Shown: positions 33,366-44,518, numbered from the stretch's first letter. The stretch is DNA of 64,000 bases from Pseudodesulfovibrio nedwellii (GCF_027923765.1 NZ_AP026709.1:3585501-3649500); one strand, 5' to 3'. Numbers and translations are program-made. Notes: generated by a model from the letters alone, not told the origin.

Positions 33366-34268
33366 ATGGAATATTTTCTTGAGCTGTTTTTGGGTGGACT
33401 GACCCGGGGCAGCATTTATGCTCTTATCGCTCTGGGCTACACCATGGTCTACGGCATTATCGAGCTTATCAACTTCGCTCATGGCGAGATTTACATGATC
33501 GGTGCGTTTACCGGGTTGATCGTCGCTGGATTATTGACGATGCTCGGTTTTCCCGGCATTGCCATCCTGGCTATTGCGGTGGTCTGCGCGGTCGTTTGGG
33601 CTGCGGCATATGGGTACACCATTGAAAAGGTCGCCTATAAGCCGTTGCGCGGTGCGCCTCGTCTTTCCCCGCTGATCTCTGCCATCGGTATGTCAATTTT
33701 CTTACAGAACTACGTTATGCTTGCCCAGACATCGGACTTTCTTCCGTTCCCTGAACTCATTCCCGAGTTCGGGTTCATGAAGTCCATGGGTTCCATCATG
33801 AGTTCTTCCGAACTGGTCATCATCCTTGCCACGGTATCTTCGTGTGTGGGACTGACGCTGTTCATCAAATTCACCAAGTTGGGCAAGGCCATGCGCGCCA
33901 CGGCCCAAAATCGGAAAATGGCCATGCTCGTCGGCATCAATGTCGATATGGTTATTTCCGCGACCTTTATCATTGGGTCCAGTCTGGCTGCGGTTGGCGG
34001 TGTACTCATTGCCTCCCATATCGGTCAGATTAACTACTACATCGGCTTTATCGCGGGTATCAAGGCGTTTACCGCCGCAGTGCTCGGCGGCATCGGGTCC
34101 ATTCCCGGCGCCATGCTTGGAGCCCTTGTACTTGGCCTGACCGAAGCCTTCGCAACCGGGTATGTCTCTTCAGACTACGAGGATGTGTTTGCGTTCTGTC
34201 TGTTGGTGCTGATCCTGATTTTCAGGCCATCAGGCATCATGGGCAAGGAAAAGACCCAGAAGGTCTAA
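33366..34268 (+). CDS. livH: Branched-chain amino acid ABC transporter permease LivH
   Basis: A 300-residue permease with eight or so membrane segments. It starts with LFLGGLTRGSIYALIALGYTMVYGIIELINFAHGEI, the hallmark of LivH. LGGIGSIPGAMLGALVLGLTEAF near residue 240 forms the coupling region that contacts the ATPase. AGGA precedes the ATG. It is the first permease gene of the livHMGF block; a 50-base gap with a small hairpin separates it from livM. Confidence 0.95.
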   Translation: MEYFLELFLGGLTRGSIYALIALGYTMVYGIIELINFAHGEIYMIGAFTGLIVAGLLTMLGFPGIAILAIAVVCAVVWAAAYGYTIEKVAYKPLRGAPRLSPLISAIGMSIFLQNYVMLAQTSDFLPFPELIPEFGFMKSMGSIMSSSELVIILATVSSCVGLTLFIKFTKLGKAMRATAQNRKMAMLVGINVDMVISATFIIGSSLAAVGGVLIASHIGQINYYIGFIAGIKAFTAAVLGGIGSIPGAMLGALVLGLTEAFATGYVSSDYEDVFAFCLLVLILIFRPSGIMGKEKTQKV

Positions 34269-34281
34269 CTATTGATTCTCA

Positions 34282-34309
34282 AGCAGCATGATGTCGTACA
34301 TCATGCGAG
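34282..34309 (+). promoter_or_regulatory. Small hairpin between livH and livM
   Basis: GCATGATGT and ACATCATGC form a 9-bp perfect stem with a short loop, 15 bases after the livH stop. It could protect or process the mRNA; there is no T run. Confidence 0.4.
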
Positions 34310-34318
34310 GAATATACT

Positions 34319-35611
34319 GTGAGTAACGCAAGTAATACCATGGCCCAGCAGAGCTTCATCAGCTTCTTCTTGTCCGCCGGGTGCGATAATTTCGCTCAGG
34401 CTTTGAAGAGGTCGTTCGTCGCTGCTCTCTGGTTCGCCTTTCTGACATTCCCGATCATGGTTATCAGGGTCGACACCATTGAGAAAACGGTGGCATGGCA
34501 CTGGGATCGTATGGCGTATATTGCCTTGGTTGTCTTTTTTGGTTCCTTTGTCTGGCGTTGGTTATTGGCCCGTAAGGAACTCAAGAAAGATGAGAGCAAA
34601 GAGGAATCCCGTATGGAATCCCTGCTCACCAAGGTGCAGTCCAATATTGTATTAAAATTAATAGCCCTCGGCGCTATCGCTTTGGTCGCTGCCGCATTTC
34701 CGCAGGTCTTCAATCTGTATCAGACCAATATTATGGTTTCCTGTCTCGTGTATATTGTACTCGGTTTGGGACTCAATATTGTTGTCGGTCTAGCCGGTTT
34801 GCTTGATCTTGGATACGTGGCCTTCTACGCAGTAGGCGCGTATGCCTATGCCTTGTGCAACATGCACTGGGGTATCGGTTTTTGGTTCATGCTGCCTATA
34901 GGCGCAATACTTGGCGCACTCCTTGGCGTCATTCTCGGTTTCCCCGTCCTGCGTTTGCGTGGTGATTATCTGGCTATCGTCACTCTTGGTTTTGGTGAGA
35001 TTATTCGGCTGGTGCTGGAAAACTGGGGTGATGTCACCATGGGACCTTCCGGTATCTCCGGCATTGATCGTCCGGCACTGTTCGGCATGAAAATCGGTGT
35101 TATCGCTTCGACTCAATATATGTATTATATCATGCTCGGTTTGTTGGTCTTTACCATTTTCTGTGTCAACAGATTGCAGAATTCGCGTATCGGCAGAGCG
35201 TGGCTCGCATTGCGAGAAGATGAAATCGCGTGTCAGGCAATGGGCATCGACAAGATGAAGACCAAGCTCATGGCTTTTGCTCTGGGTGCCACTTGGGCCG
35301 GCATGGCCGGTGTGGTTTTTGCGGCCAAGACAAGCTTTATTAACCCGGCGTCATTCACTTTCTGGGAGTCGGCCATTATCCTGTCTATCGTTGTTATCGG
35401 TGGCATGGGGTCCATTCGTGGTGTTGTCGCCGGTGCCATTATTCTGATTTTGCTGCCGGAGTATCTCCGAGATTTCGCCGAATTCAGAATGCTCCTGTTC
35501 GGAGCAATCATGGTTTTGGTCATGGTGTTCAGGCCGCAGGGATTGATCAGTGCAAAGCGCAAAATCTATAAATACACAGCTTCCAAAACTGCGAGTGCAG
35601 GCAATGAATAA
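34319..35611 (+). CDS. livM: Branched-chain amino acid ABC transporter permease LivM
   Basis: A 430-residue permease starting at GTG with GAGGAA upstream. The first 120 residues hold two extra membrane segments and a charged linker (KELKKDESKEESRM) before the core LivM domain, which begins near YIVLGLGLNIVVGLAGLLDLGY at about 142. LRGDYLAIVTLGFGEIIRL and GGMGSIRGVVAGAIILILLPE mark the coupling region. This length, longer than LivH, is common for LivM. Its stop overlaps the livG ATG by 8 bases. Confidence 0.94.
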   Translation: MSNASNTMAQQSFISFFLSAGCDNFAQALKRSFVAALWFAFLTFPIMVIRVDTIEKTVAWHWDRMAYIALVVFFGSFVWRWLLARKELKKDESKEESRMESLLTKVQSNIVLKLIALGAIALVAAAFPQVFNLYQTNIMVSCLVYIVLGLGLNIVVGLAGLLDLGYVAFYAVGAYAYALCNMHWGIGFWFMLPIGAILGALLGVILGFPVLRLRGDYLAIVTLGFGEIIRLVLENWGDVTMGPSGISGIDRPALFGMKIGVIASTQYMYYIMLGLLVFTIFCVNRLQNSRIGRAWLALREDEIACQAMGIDKMKTKLMAFALGATWAGMAGVVFAAKTSFINPASFTFWESAIILSIVVIGGMGSIRGVVAGAIILILLPEYLRDFAEFRMLLFGAIMVLVMVFRPQGLISAKRKIYKYTASKTASAGNE

Positions 35612-36398
35612 TCCAGTCTTGAACGTCAAAACGGTGTGTAAGGACTTCGGGGGCATTCGTGCTTTGGACGAAGTCGATCTCGTCGTGAACGATAAGGAAA
35701 TCGTGGCTCTGATCGGCCCGAACGGCGCAGGGAAGACTACGTTCTTCAACTGCATTACCGGTATCTATACCCCAACTTCTGGCGATGTGATCATTGACCC
35801 GGATGCGTCTGGTCATCATGTGCGGATCAACGGTAAGAAGCCGAACATTGTTACTGAATATGGCATGGCTCGTACCTTCCAGAATATCCGGCTGTTTCAT
35901 TCCATGACCGCTTTGGAAAATGTTATGATCGGCACTCATTGCCGTACCAAGGCGTCGATCTGGGGTGCTGTCTCCCGTAACAAGGCCGCCCGGGAAGAAG
36001 AGCAGGCCGTTATTGAAAAGGCATACCACCTGTTGGAACTGGTTGGTCTGAGCGAATTTGCCGATGAACTGTCATCTAACATGCCGTACGGTAAACAACG
36101 CAGGCTTGAAATTGCCCGTGCATTGGCCACGGACCCATTTCTGCTCTTGCTGGATGAGCCGGCTGCGGGTATGAACCCGCAAGAAACGTTGGATTTGGAA
36201 CAGCTCATCATGGATATTCGTGAGCAGTTCAACATCTCTATTATGCTTATTGAGCACGACATGAAAATGGTTATGTCCATGTCCGATCGCATTTACGTCC
36301 TTGATTACGGACGCATGATCGCAACGGGCACGCCGCAGGAAATCGCCGAGAATCCGACGGTCATCAAAGCTTACCTCGGGGAGGATCACGATGACTAA
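35604..36398 (+). CDS. livG: Branched-chain amino acid ABC transporter ATP-binding protein LivG
   Basis: The start MNNPVL is preceded by GCAGG; an open frame 18 codons longer lies within livM and is not used. The 264-residue ATPase has Walker A GPNGAGKTT (about residues 38-46), signature MPYGKQRRLEIARAL, and Walker B LLLLDEPAAGMNP. The long insert between Walker A and the signature (IVTEYGMARTFQNIRLF) is typical of LivG. It pairs with LivF to power uptake and overlaps livM and livF by 8 bases each. Confidence 0.95.
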   Translation: MNNPVLNVKTVCKDFGGIRALDEVDLVVNDKEIVALIGPNGAGKTTFFNCITGIYTPTSGDVIIDPDASGHHVRINGKKPNIVTEYGMARTFQNIRLFHSMTALENVMIGTHCRTKASIWGAVSRNKAAREEEQAVIEKAYHLLELVGLSEFADELSSNMPYGKQRRLEIARALATDPFLLLLDEPAAGMNPQETLDLEQLIMDIREQFNISIMLIEHDMKMVMSMSDRIYVLDYGRMIATGTPQEIAENPTVIKAYLGEDHDD

Positions 36399-37107
36399 GA
36401 TGCTCGAATTGAAAAATGTTAATAGTTTTTATGGAAATATTCAGGCTTTATATGATGTGAACCTGCATATCAATCAAGGGGAGATTATTACCTTGATCGG
36501 GGCCAACGGTGCAGGCAAGTCAACCACGCTCATGACCGTGTGTGGTGTAGTGCAGGCCCGTGAAGGCAAGGTGTTGTATGAAGGAGATGATATCTCTCGT
36601 GAAGCACCGAACAAGATTGTGGCTCAGGGAATTTGTCAAGTGCCGGAAGGGCGTTTGATCTTCCCGGAACTGACGGTTCAGGAAAATCTCGACATGGGCG
36701 CGTTCATGCGGAATGACAAGAACGCGATTAAACGGGATATGGATTATTGTTATGATTTGTTTCCCATTTTGGCAGAACGACGACGACAGCAGGGTGGAAC
36801 CCTGTCAGGTGGGGAGCAACAGATGCTTGCCATCGGGCGTGCTCTTATGGCAAAGCCTCGTCTCCTGCTTCTGGATGAACCATCGATGGGGCTAGCGCCC
36901 TTGGTCGTCCGGCAGATCTTCGAAATTATCAAGAAGGTCAATGCGGAAAATAATACCACCATCTTTTTGGTGGAGCAGAACGCCAACCTCGCGCTCAAGA
37001 TAGGGCACCGAGGGTACGTCATGGAAAATGGGCGAGTCGTTCTCACAGACACCTGCGACAAGCTCCTTGCGGATGAGCAGGTGAAAAAGGCCTACTTAGG
37101 CTTATAA
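36391..37107 (+). CDS. livF: Branched-chain amino acid ABC transporter ATP-binding protein LivF
   Basis: A 238-residue ATPase with Walker A GANGAGKST (about 37-45), the LivF-typical QVPEGRLIFPELTV, signature LSGGEQQMLAIGRAL, and Walker B LLLLDEPSMGLAP. GGGGAGG precedes the ATG, which lies inside the end of livG. It is the last gene of the liv operon and is followed by a terminator at 37117. Confidence 0.96.
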   Translation: MTKMLELKNVNSFYGNIQALYDVNLHINQGEIITLIGANGAGKSTTLMTVCGVVQAREGKVLYEGDDISREAPNKIVAQGICQVPEGRLIFPELTVQENLDMGAFMRNDKNAIKRDMDYCYDLFPILAERRRQQGGTLSGGEQQMLAIGRALMAKPRLLLLDEPSMGLAPLVVRQIFEIIKKVNAENNTTIFLVEQNANLALKIGHRGYVMENGRVVLTDTCDKLLADEQVKKAYLGL

Positions 37108-38637
<1,530 letters not shown>

Positions 38638-38646
38638 ACTGTTTTT

Positions 38647-38673
38647 GTGGCAGGATTGAACCCATCCTGCCAC
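38647..38673 (+). terminator. Hairpin after guaB (probable terminator)
   Basis: GTGGCAGGAT and ATCCTGCCAC form a perfect 10-bp stem with a 7-base loop, 9 bases after the stop. The T-rich stretch ACTTTTT begins only 6 bases after the stem, so termination may be partial. Confidence 0.6.
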
Positions 38674-38683
38674 TTCAAACTTT

Positions 38684-38875
38684 TTGGGGCGTGTTCGCGC
38701 AAGTGGTGCGCACGGGAGAATACGCCTTGTGAAGTCCGGGAGAAATCATAGGAATGGAAGGACGAATCCATCCGTGCCGTTCCGCCGTTTTCTCCCGGGC
38801 AGTCGCAATTCGGCCCTACAGGGCGTGACCCTCGATATTTTGTTCCGCTTACCCTGCCCTGCCATGTCAGGATAA
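38684..38875 (+). ncRNA. Candidate structured RNA between guaB and guaA
   Basis: No credible gene lies in 38638-39004, yet the sequence can fold well. GGCGTGTTCGCGC...ATACGCC forms a first arm. CCGGGAGAAA at 38736 pairs with TTTCTCCCGG ending at 38799 in a perfect 10-bp stem enclosing GGAATGG and CCGTTCC. GGGC/GCCC and CCGCTT/AAGCGG pairings follow. The opening GTGTTCGCGCAAG...GCACGGGAGAA faintly resembles 6S RNA, but I cannot complete its closing stem. It may be an independent small RNA or a guaA leader. Strand is assumed from context. Confidence 0.42.
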
Positions 38876-39004
38876 AGCGGCAGAGTCTCCTCTTCCATTG
38901 TCATTTTTCAAAGCGTACAACCGCGTTATTGAGATTGAGGGCAAAATCGGAGGGAAGGCATCTTCTACTTTTCATTTTTGGCATAGTGAATTAGAGAGAC
39001 ATAC

Positions 39005-40549
39005 ATGCACGAAAACAGAGTACTCATCCTTGATTTTGGCAGCCAGTTCACCCAGCTCATTGCGCGGCGCGTCCGCGAGGCCGGGGTGTACTCCGAGATT
39101 CATCCCTGTAATGTTGATCCTGAACGGGTCAAGGCATTCAAACCGTCCGCACTTATCCTGTCGGGTGGCCCTTCCAGTGTACTGGAAGGTGGATGTCCTG
39201 ATTTGAACATGGAATACATGGAGATGGGCATCCCGGTGCTTGGCATTTGCTACGGCATGCAGCTGTTGTCCCATAACTTGGGCGGTAGAGTCGTTGCTTC
39301 CACGGACCGTGAATACGGCCGGGCACAATTTACCGCACTGAACGATTGTGTTCTCTTCGACGGTGTTGAAGAGAAGGAAGACCTGACGGTCTGGATGTCC
39401 CACGGTGACCGCGTTGAGGCTATTCCAGAGGGCTTTGTGCCCATGGGTAAGACCGATTCCATCGAGTTCGCTGCAATGGGCAACGTGGAAAAGAAAATTT
39501 ACGCTTTGCAGTTCCACCCAGAAGTGGCTCATACCACCGACGGCGGAACTATTATTCAGAACTTCCTGTTCAAGGTTGCTGGTCTGGAAGCATCCTGGTC
39601 CATGGCCGGGTTTGTTGAGACCGCCATCGAAGATTTGAAGAAGCAGGTCGGTGACGATAAGGTCGTTCTTGGTCTGTCTGGCGGTATTGATTCAACTGTG
39701 GCCGCAGTTATGCTGCACAGGGCTATCGGCAAGAATTTGCACTGCATTTTTGTGGATAATGGTCTGCTTCGTATGGGTGAAAAGGAAGAAGTCATTGCTT
39801 TTCTGGCCGAGCATTTCGACCTGAACGTCAAGCTGGTGGACGCAGCAGACGAATTCTTGTCCGACTTGGTGGGCGTGGAAGATCCCGAGAAGAAGCGCAA
39901 GCTCATCGGCTACAAGTTTATCGAAGTTTTTGATCGCGAAGCCAAGGCCATTGATGGCGTGAAATTCTTGGGACAGGGCACTCTGTATCCAGATGTTATC
40001 GAATCCGAGTCCTTCAAAGGTCCTTCGGCGGTCATCAAGTCCCACCATAACGTGGGCGGCCTGCCGGAAAAGATGAATTTGAAACTGGTAGAACCACTTC
40101 GGGAGTTGTTCAAGGACGAAGTTCGTCGCGCCGCGTATGAACTTGGTCTGCCTGAACACATCATCTGGCGTCAGCCGTTCCCCGGTCCGGGCCTGTCCAT
40201 TCGTATTATTGGCGAAGTGACCGAAGAGCGTTTGGAAATCCTGCGTTTGGCTGATCGGATCGTGCAGAATGAAATGGTCGCGTCCGATTGGTACCGCAAA
40301 GTTTGGCAGGGATTTGCCGTGTTGCTTCCCCTGAAAACCGTTGGTGTCATGGGCGATGACCGTACATATGAGAATGTTATTGCTTTGCGCATCGTAGATT
40401 CTCTTGATGCCATGACTGCTGATTGGTCCAGACTGCCGTCCGAAGTTTTGGCGCGCATGTCCAACCGGATTATCAATGAGGTCAAAGGTGTTAATCGTGT
40501 GGTTCTGGACATTTCGTCCAAGCCGCCGTCCACTATTGAATGGGAATAA
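39005..40549 (+). CDS. guaA: GMP synthase (glutamine-hydrolysing)
   Basis: A 514-residue enzyme of normal length. The N-terminal class I glutamine amidotransferase has the nucleophile in GICYGMQ (Cys about 82) and the HPE catalytic pair in FHPEVAHT. The ATP pyrophosphatase domain has the P-loop LSGGIDSTV (about 225-233), and the C-terminal dimerisation domain ends in PPSTIEWE. It aminates XMP to GMP using glutamine and ATP. GAGAG precedes the ATG. Confidence 0.97.
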   Translation: MHENRVLILDFGSQFTQLIARRVREAGVYSEIHPCNVDPERVKAFKPSALILSGGPSSVLEGGCPDLNMEYMEMGIPVLGICYGMQLLSHNLGGRVVASTDREYGRAQFTALNDCVLFDGVEEKEDLTVWMSHGDRVEAIPEGFVPMGKTDSIEFAAMGNVEKKIYALQFHPEVAHTTDGGTIIQNFLFKVAGLEASWSMAGFVETAIEDLKKQVGDDKVVLGLSGGIDSTVAAVMLHRAIGKNLHCIFVDNGLLRMGEKEEVIAFLAEHFDLNVKLVDAADEFLSDLVGVEDPEKKRKLIGYKFIEVFDREAKAIDGVKFLGQGTLYPDVIESESFKGPSAVIKSHHNVGGLPEKMNLKLVEPLRELFKDEVRRAAYELGLPEHIIWRQPFPGPGLSIRIIGEVTEERLEILRLADRIVQNEMVASDWYRKVWQGFAVLLPLKTVGVMGDDRTYENVIALRIVDSLDAMTADWSRLPSEVLARMSNRIINEVKGVNRVVLDISSKPPSTIEWE

Positions 40550-40564
40550 TTGCGATTGAATCAT

Positions 40565-40592
40565 GAAATAGCCACAGTCTTGTGGCTATTTC
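40565..40592 (+). terminator. Probable terminator after guaA
   Basis: GAAATAGCCACA and TGTGGCTATTTC form a 12-bp stem with a GTCT-type loop, 15 bases after the guaA stop. The T tail is short. Confidence 0.7.
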
Positions 40593-40747
40593 ATGTTGAC
40601 AATATTTGAAGAATTGATGTTGATTCCATAAGTTCGAGGACGGCAGCGTGTGTCTGCCGGGACAATCCGAGGCCGTTATTGTGTTTCGGCCAAGCGATAA
40701 TCGGGATGCTCCGTTTCGCGTAAGAGTTCAGAATCAAGGAAAGATAC

Positions 40748-41092
40748 ATGTTTGGAATAGGCGGACCTGAATTACTGATTATCTGCTTGGTGGCACTTGT
40801 TGTCATCGGCCCTAAAAAATTGCCTGAAATGCTCCGTTCTCTGGGCAAGGGCGTGGCCGAATTCAAACGCGTTGGCAATGACGTCAAGTCCACGCTGGAT
40901 GATGAGGTCAACAAGGCTGAAGCTGAATCGCGTAAGCGTGAAGTGGACGAAGAGTTGGCTCGTCGTAAGGCTGAAAAGGCCAAGCTGGAAGCTGAAACCG
41001 CCAAAGCTGAAGCCGAGACCGCCAAGGCCGAGTTGGAAAAAGCTCAGGTTGAAGCCTCTACCTCTGAATCATCCGAAAAAACAAAGGCTTAG
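40748..41092 (+). CDS. tatB: Sec-independent protein translocase subunit TatB
   Basis: A 114-residue protein with one N-terminal membrane helix ([21 protein letters not shown]), the hinge GPKKLPE, and an amphipathic helix with EFKR, then a long Ala/Glu/Lys-rich coiled tail. The glutamate in GPEL and the proline in GPKKLP are the conserved residues. TatB binds twin-arginine substrates with TatC before TatA is recruited. TatA and TatB are hard to separate by sequence, but the adjacency to tatC and the long charged tail favour TatB. AAGGAAAG precedes the ATG. Confidence 0.88.
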   Translation: MFGIGGPELLIICLVALVVIGPKKLPEMLRSLGKGVAEFKRVGNDVKSTLDDEVNKAEAESRKREVDEELARRKAEKAKLEAETAKAEAETAKAELEKAQVEASTSESSEKTKA

Positions 41093-41098
41093 ATTCAC

Positions 41099-42337
41099 AT
41101 GAGTTCCGAGAAAGACGATGTGAAAGCCCCTGGTAACGGGGAATCTGAGGCCGAGTCTCTGACTGATTCCAACGATGACCCTTCTCTCGAAGAGGACGAC
41201 ACTGCCGTTGTTACCGATGAAGAATTGGAACAGGCAGGGAAAAAGTTGGATGAAGCTGCGAGTGATAGCGGTGATGCTGAAACATCCTCGGATGAGGATG
41301 GGGCGGAATCCGAAGAATCGGATGCCGATGAGGACGAATCCGACGAATTAAGCGACGAAGAGACAGAGGAAGAACCTGGACAGATGTCCTTGTTGGACCA
41401 TCTGGGTGAATTGCGTGTTCGTTTGACCCGTGCTTTTATCGCTATCGCCATTGGTATGGTAGCCTGTTATAGTTTTGCCGAGCAGATGTTCGACATTCTC
41501 ATGAAGCCGATGATCAAGGTCTTTCAGGATCAGGCGGCTGCCAACCCAATACTGACGCCGGAATTTTATCAGGACTTTGGTCGAGCCCTGACTCAAGTAC
41601 TTGCTGACAAGGGTTTTGCTCATTCGGATCAGATGCAGTTGTTTATGGATTCTTTGCAGCAGGCATTGATGCAGGTAACCCAGCAAGGACATTTCCAGTA
41701 CACTTATCCTGCTGAAGCCTTTTTTTCTCATATTAAAATTTCTATTGTTGCCGGTTTGTTTTTGGTCAGTCCGTATGTTTTTGCCCAGATATGGGGTTTT
41801 ATTGCTCCGGGCTTATACTCGAACGAACGCAAGTGGATGATTCCCATGGCCGTCATCTCGGCCCTTTTCTTCACTTCTGGTGCATTGTTTGGGTATTTTG
41901 TTGTCTTCCCGTTTGGTTTTGAATTCTTTGCTGGGTTCTCTACCGAGGGAATTCAGTTTACTCCCAAGCTGAATGAATATTTAAGTTTCTGTCTGAAACT
42001 TCTTTTTGCGTTTGGTTTTGTGTTTGAATTACCACTCTTTATTTTCTTCCTAGCCCGTATGGGGATGGTCTCTTCGGCAGGACTGCGTAAAAAACGTAAG
42101 TATGCCATTTTGATAGGGTTTGTTTTGGCTGCTGTTCTTACGCCGCCTGATCCGTTCACCCAGTGCCTTATGGCTGGTCCGTTGATTATCCTGTATGAGG
42201 TTGGCATCTGGGTGGCGTATTTCTTCGGTAAGAAGGAAAAACGGCATCTCAAGAAGCAGGCCGAAGCCGAAGCTGCTGTTCAAGCAGAGTTGGATGAGGT
42301 CGCAGCCGAAGCCGATCAGGAAGCCGAAAAAGTATAG
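41099..42337 (+). CDS. tatC: Twin-arginine translocase subunit TatC with acidic N-terminal extension
   Basis: A 412-residue protein, far longer than the usual roughly 250. Residues 1-95 are a highly acidic, Ser/Asp/Glu-rich stretch without hydrophobic segments. The TatC core begins at MSLLDHLGELRVRL (96-109), with the conserved receptor motif, and has six membrane segments. The first periplasmic loop is enlarged by about 60 residues (about 144-203) before PAEAFFSHIKIS. The C-terminus has another charged tail. An internal start at Met96 (41384) is possible, so the extension may not always be made. TatC is the docking site for twin-arginine signal peptides on folded, cofactor-bearing periplasmic enzymes. 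Confidence 0.9.
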   Translation: MSSEKDDVKAPGNGESEAESLTDSNDDPSLEEDDTAVVTDEELEQAGKKLDEAASDSGDAETSSDEDGAESEESDADEDESDELSDEETEEEPGQMSLLDHLGELRVRLTRAFIAIAIGMVACYSFAEQMFDILMKPMIKVFQDQAAANPILTPEFYQDFGRALTQVLADKGFAHSDQMQLFMDSLQQALMQVTQQGHFQYTYPAEAFFSHIKISIVAGLFLVSPYVFAQIWGFIAPGLYSNERKWMIPMAVISALFFTSGALFGYFVVFPFGFEFFAGFSTEGIQFTPKLNEYLSFCLKLLFAFGFVFELPLFIFFLARMGMVSSAGLRKKRKYAILIGFVLAAVLTPPDPFTQCLMAGPLIILYEVGIWVAYFFGKKEKRHLKKQAEAEAAVQAELDEVAAEADQEAEKV

Positions 42338-42443
42338 CGAAACATGATCGGGCAGGGGAGACCCTGCCCGGTTTATTTTTCTAGAGTTTTCCTATACAGT
42401 CCGGGCTGACGCAGAGTATATCATTGCATAAGGAGTAATGGTC

Positions 42444-43031
42444 ATGGGCAAACGCCAGGCCACGGTGGCTCGCACCACCAAGGAAACGGACATCACGCTG
42501 ACATTGACCCTGGACGGTGAGGGAACAGTGAATGTGGATACCGGCATAGGTTTTGCCGACCACATGCTGACCCTGTGCGCGTTCTGGGCAAAGTTTGATC
42601 TGGACCTGACATGCAAAGGCGATCTTGAGATCGACAGCCATCACAGCCTTGAGGATATCGGGTTGTGTTTGGGTCAGGCTTTCGCCGAAGCATTGGGTGA
42701 TAAAAAGGGTATCAATCGTGTAGCTTCGGCAAAGGTTCCCATGGATGAAGCCTTAGCTGAGGTGGTCATTGACCTCTCAGGTCGGCCGTACATCGTGTAT
42801 GATGATGCGCTTTTGCCCGACATTATTGCCGGAGACGAAAAAGACGTCTGGCGTGAATTTCTCAAATCCTTTGCATTCAAGGCAGGCATGAACCTGCATG
42901 TTAAATACGAATATGGCCAGAATGGTCACCATCTTCTGGAAGCTGCTTTCAAGGCCATGGGGATTGCCCTGGCTCAAGGAGTAGCAGTCGGTCGTACCGG
43001 CATTTCCAGCACTAAAGGGAGTCTCGACTGA
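42444..43031 (+). CDS. hisB: Imidazoleglycerol-phosphate dehydratase
   Basis: The second ATG (MGKRQ) is chosen since AGGAG lies 8 bases upstream; the first ATG at 42438 is only 2 bases from it. The 195-residue monofunctional HisB dehydrates imidazole glycerol phosphate in histidine synthesis. The two metal-binding repeats are visible: [13 protein letters not shown] with [10 protein letters not shown], and [14 protein letters not shown]. It is in the same unit as tatBC and hisA, with a 1-base overlap to the lipoprotein gene. Confidence 0.95.
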   Translation: MGKRQATVARTTKETDITLTLTLDGEGTVNVDTGIGFADHMLTLCAFWAKFDLDLTCKGDLEIDSHHSLEDIGLCLGQAFAEALGDKKGINRVASAKVPMDEALAEVVIDLSGRPYIVYDDALLPDIIAGDEKDVWREFLKSFAFKAGMNLHVKYEYGQNGHHLLEAAFKAMGIALAQGVAVGRTGISSTKGSLD

Positions 43032-43681
43032 TGAAACGCATCGCACTATCTTTCGGATTGGTCGTTGTCTGTCTGAGCCTGCTGGTTTTGGCTGGTTGTG
43101 GCACTAAGCGGACGGCCGCAGTGCCTCGTCCTGAAGGAAAATTGGCAGTGGCTGGTTTTACCAACCCTGTTTACAACTGGGAACTTCTGGCCGGATACCT
43201 TGATGAAGAGGGGCACCCTGCACCTGATGGTACTCTGGAAACGTTGAATATGGTGCTTGCTGATACATTGAATAAGCACCAGGTTTTTGATTATATTACT
43301 CCTGCCGCTGTGAAACAGTGCGAGGATGTGGTGGTTTTTGAAGATTCCGGTTTGCCCAAGTTGTCGGCATGGAAATACTGGCTTGGCGTTGGCAAGTGCA
43401 TTCAGGCGGATTTCCTGCTTGTGCCTCAGTTGACTACATGGGTTGAACGTGATGGTAGTTCCGCAGGCGTGAAACGTCCTGCCACTGTGGCCATCGATTT
43501 TTATCTGATCGATATCCAACAGGAACGTATGATTCGTTCCCGGTACGAAGAGACTCAGGAAGCACTTTTGGATAACCTGTTTACAGCAGGGAAATTCGCT
43601 GACCGTGGTGGTAAGTGGGTGACCGCAACCCGACTTGCTTCGGATGGCATAGAAGAAAAACTCATGGAACTTGGATTATGA
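43031..43681 (+). CDS. Predicted lipoprotein, 216 aa, between hisB and hisA
   Basis: A 216-residue protein with a signal peptide ending in LVLAGC (Cys about 23). The mature part has [15 protein letters not shown], then [14 protein letters not shown], then [14 protein letters not shown] and [15 protein letters not shown]. This order (a small strand, a helix, and a GxLVPxL-W sheet) resembles lipoproteins that build envelope complexes of the CsgG/TolB-like N-terminal fold. No exact family is recognised. It overlaps hisB by 1 base and hisA by 4, so it is made together with histidine enzymes despite its envelope location. Confidence 0.72.
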   Translation: MKRIALSFGLVVVCLSLLVLAGCGTKRTAAVPRPEGKLAVAGFTNPVYNWELLAGYLDEEGHPAPDGTLETLNMVLADTLNKHQVFDYITPAAVKQCEDVVVFEDSGLPKLSAWKYWLGVGKCIQADFLLVPQLTTWVERDGSSAGVKRPATVAIDFYLIDIQQERMIRSRYEETQEALLDNLFTAGKFADRGGKWVTATRLASDGIEEKLMELGL

Positions 43682-44406
43682 TTCTTTTTCCCGCCGTTGA
43701 TATAAAGAATGGTGAGTGTGTTCGTCTTGCACAGGGCAAGGAGGATCAGGTTACTGTCTTTGGTACTGATCCTGTCGCACAGGCTCGCTACTGGGCTGAA
43801 ATCGGTGCTCGGTTTTTACATGTTGTTGATCTCGACGGCGCTTTTTCCGGGGTGCCCAAGAATTTTGAGCTGATCAAATCGATCTGTTCGGCCATTGATA
43901 TTCCCGTGCAGCTTGGTGGCGGTATCCGTGATATTGCGACTGCCAAAAAGTATATTGAGGCTGGTGTACACAGGTTGATAATCGGCACCATGGCCCTTGA
44001 AGACCCCGTTCTTTTCTCTGATCTGTGCAAGGCTTTGCCCGGACGTATCGGCGTATCTCTGGACGCCGTGGGTGGAGAACTCAAGACTAAGGGCTGGGTT
44101 GAGGACACAGGGCTGACCATTGATGACGTTCTGCCTCGACTTGAAGCTGATGGTATTCGTTTCATCGTCTACACAGATATTTCTCGTGACGGTATGCAGA
44201 CAGGCGTCAATCTTGAAGGATTGGCTTCTCTGTGTTCCAAAACATCTATACCTGTCATTGCGGCCGGTGGTGTTCATACGCTGGACGACATCAAGAATCT
44301 CTACCCTCTGTGCAGGAAAGGCCTTGAGGGTGCTATTTCAGGTCGAGCCATTTATGTAGGCACTTTGGATGTCAAAGAGGCTCACGCATGGATTGACGGG
44401 CAGTAG
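43678..44406 (+). CDS. hisA: Phosphoribosylformimino-5-aminoimidazole carboxamide ribotide isomerase
   Basis: The start MILFPAVD overlaps the lipoprotein stop by 4 bases (ATGA); the open frame reaches 21 codons further back but is a shadow. The 242-residue TIM barrel isomerises ProFAR to PRFAR in histidine synthesis. The two phosphate-binding sites are [25 protein letters not shown] and [14 protein letters not shown]. Catalytic aspartates are in FPAVDIKNG and YTDISRDGM. It is the last gene of the tatB-hisA unit. Confidence 0.95.
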   Translation: MILFPAVDIKNGECVRLAQGKEDQVTVFGTDPVAQARYWAEIGARFLHVVDLDGAFSGVPKNFELIKSICSAIDIPVQLGGGIRDIATAKKYIEAGVHRLIIGTMALEDPVLFSDLCKALPGRIGVSLDAVGGELKTKGWVEDTGLTIDDVLPRLEADGIRFIVYTDISRDGMQTGVNLEGLASLCSKTSIPVIAAGGVHTLDDIKNLYPLCRKGLEGAISGRAIYVGTLDVKEAHAWIDGQ

Positions 44407-44518
44407 AAGAGAGGGGATGCCGCTATGCGGCGATGTCGGGTGATTTTGTCTCCGACGGCTTAAGGCCGAAGGCCTTAAGCATCTTATGTCGCCTTCGGCG
44501 AGGTCTTTTGTTGAAAAT
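44407..44518. repeat. Intergenic stretch with GC-rich inverted repeats
   Basis: After hisA come GCCGCTATGCGGC, CTTAAGGCCGAAGGCCTTAAG (a 10-bp near-perfect palindrome) and CGCCTTCGGCG. The last one recalls modules in copies A and B of the intergenic element. Confidence 0.5.

Noticed and set aside
38684..38875. Firm call of 6S RNA
   Set aside because: The 5' part is suggestive, but the closing stem and 3' half could not be matched, so it is kept as an unnamed RNA candidate.
38684..39206. Short plus-strand frames between guaB and guaA
   Set aside because: No ribosome sites and no protein-like composition; one runs into guaA in another frame. The region is better explained as structured RNA.
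40600..40747. Possible pseudogene on the minus strand upstream of tatB
   Set aside because: The translation near 40600-40740 is open but has no recognisable family, and it continues into tatB antisense.
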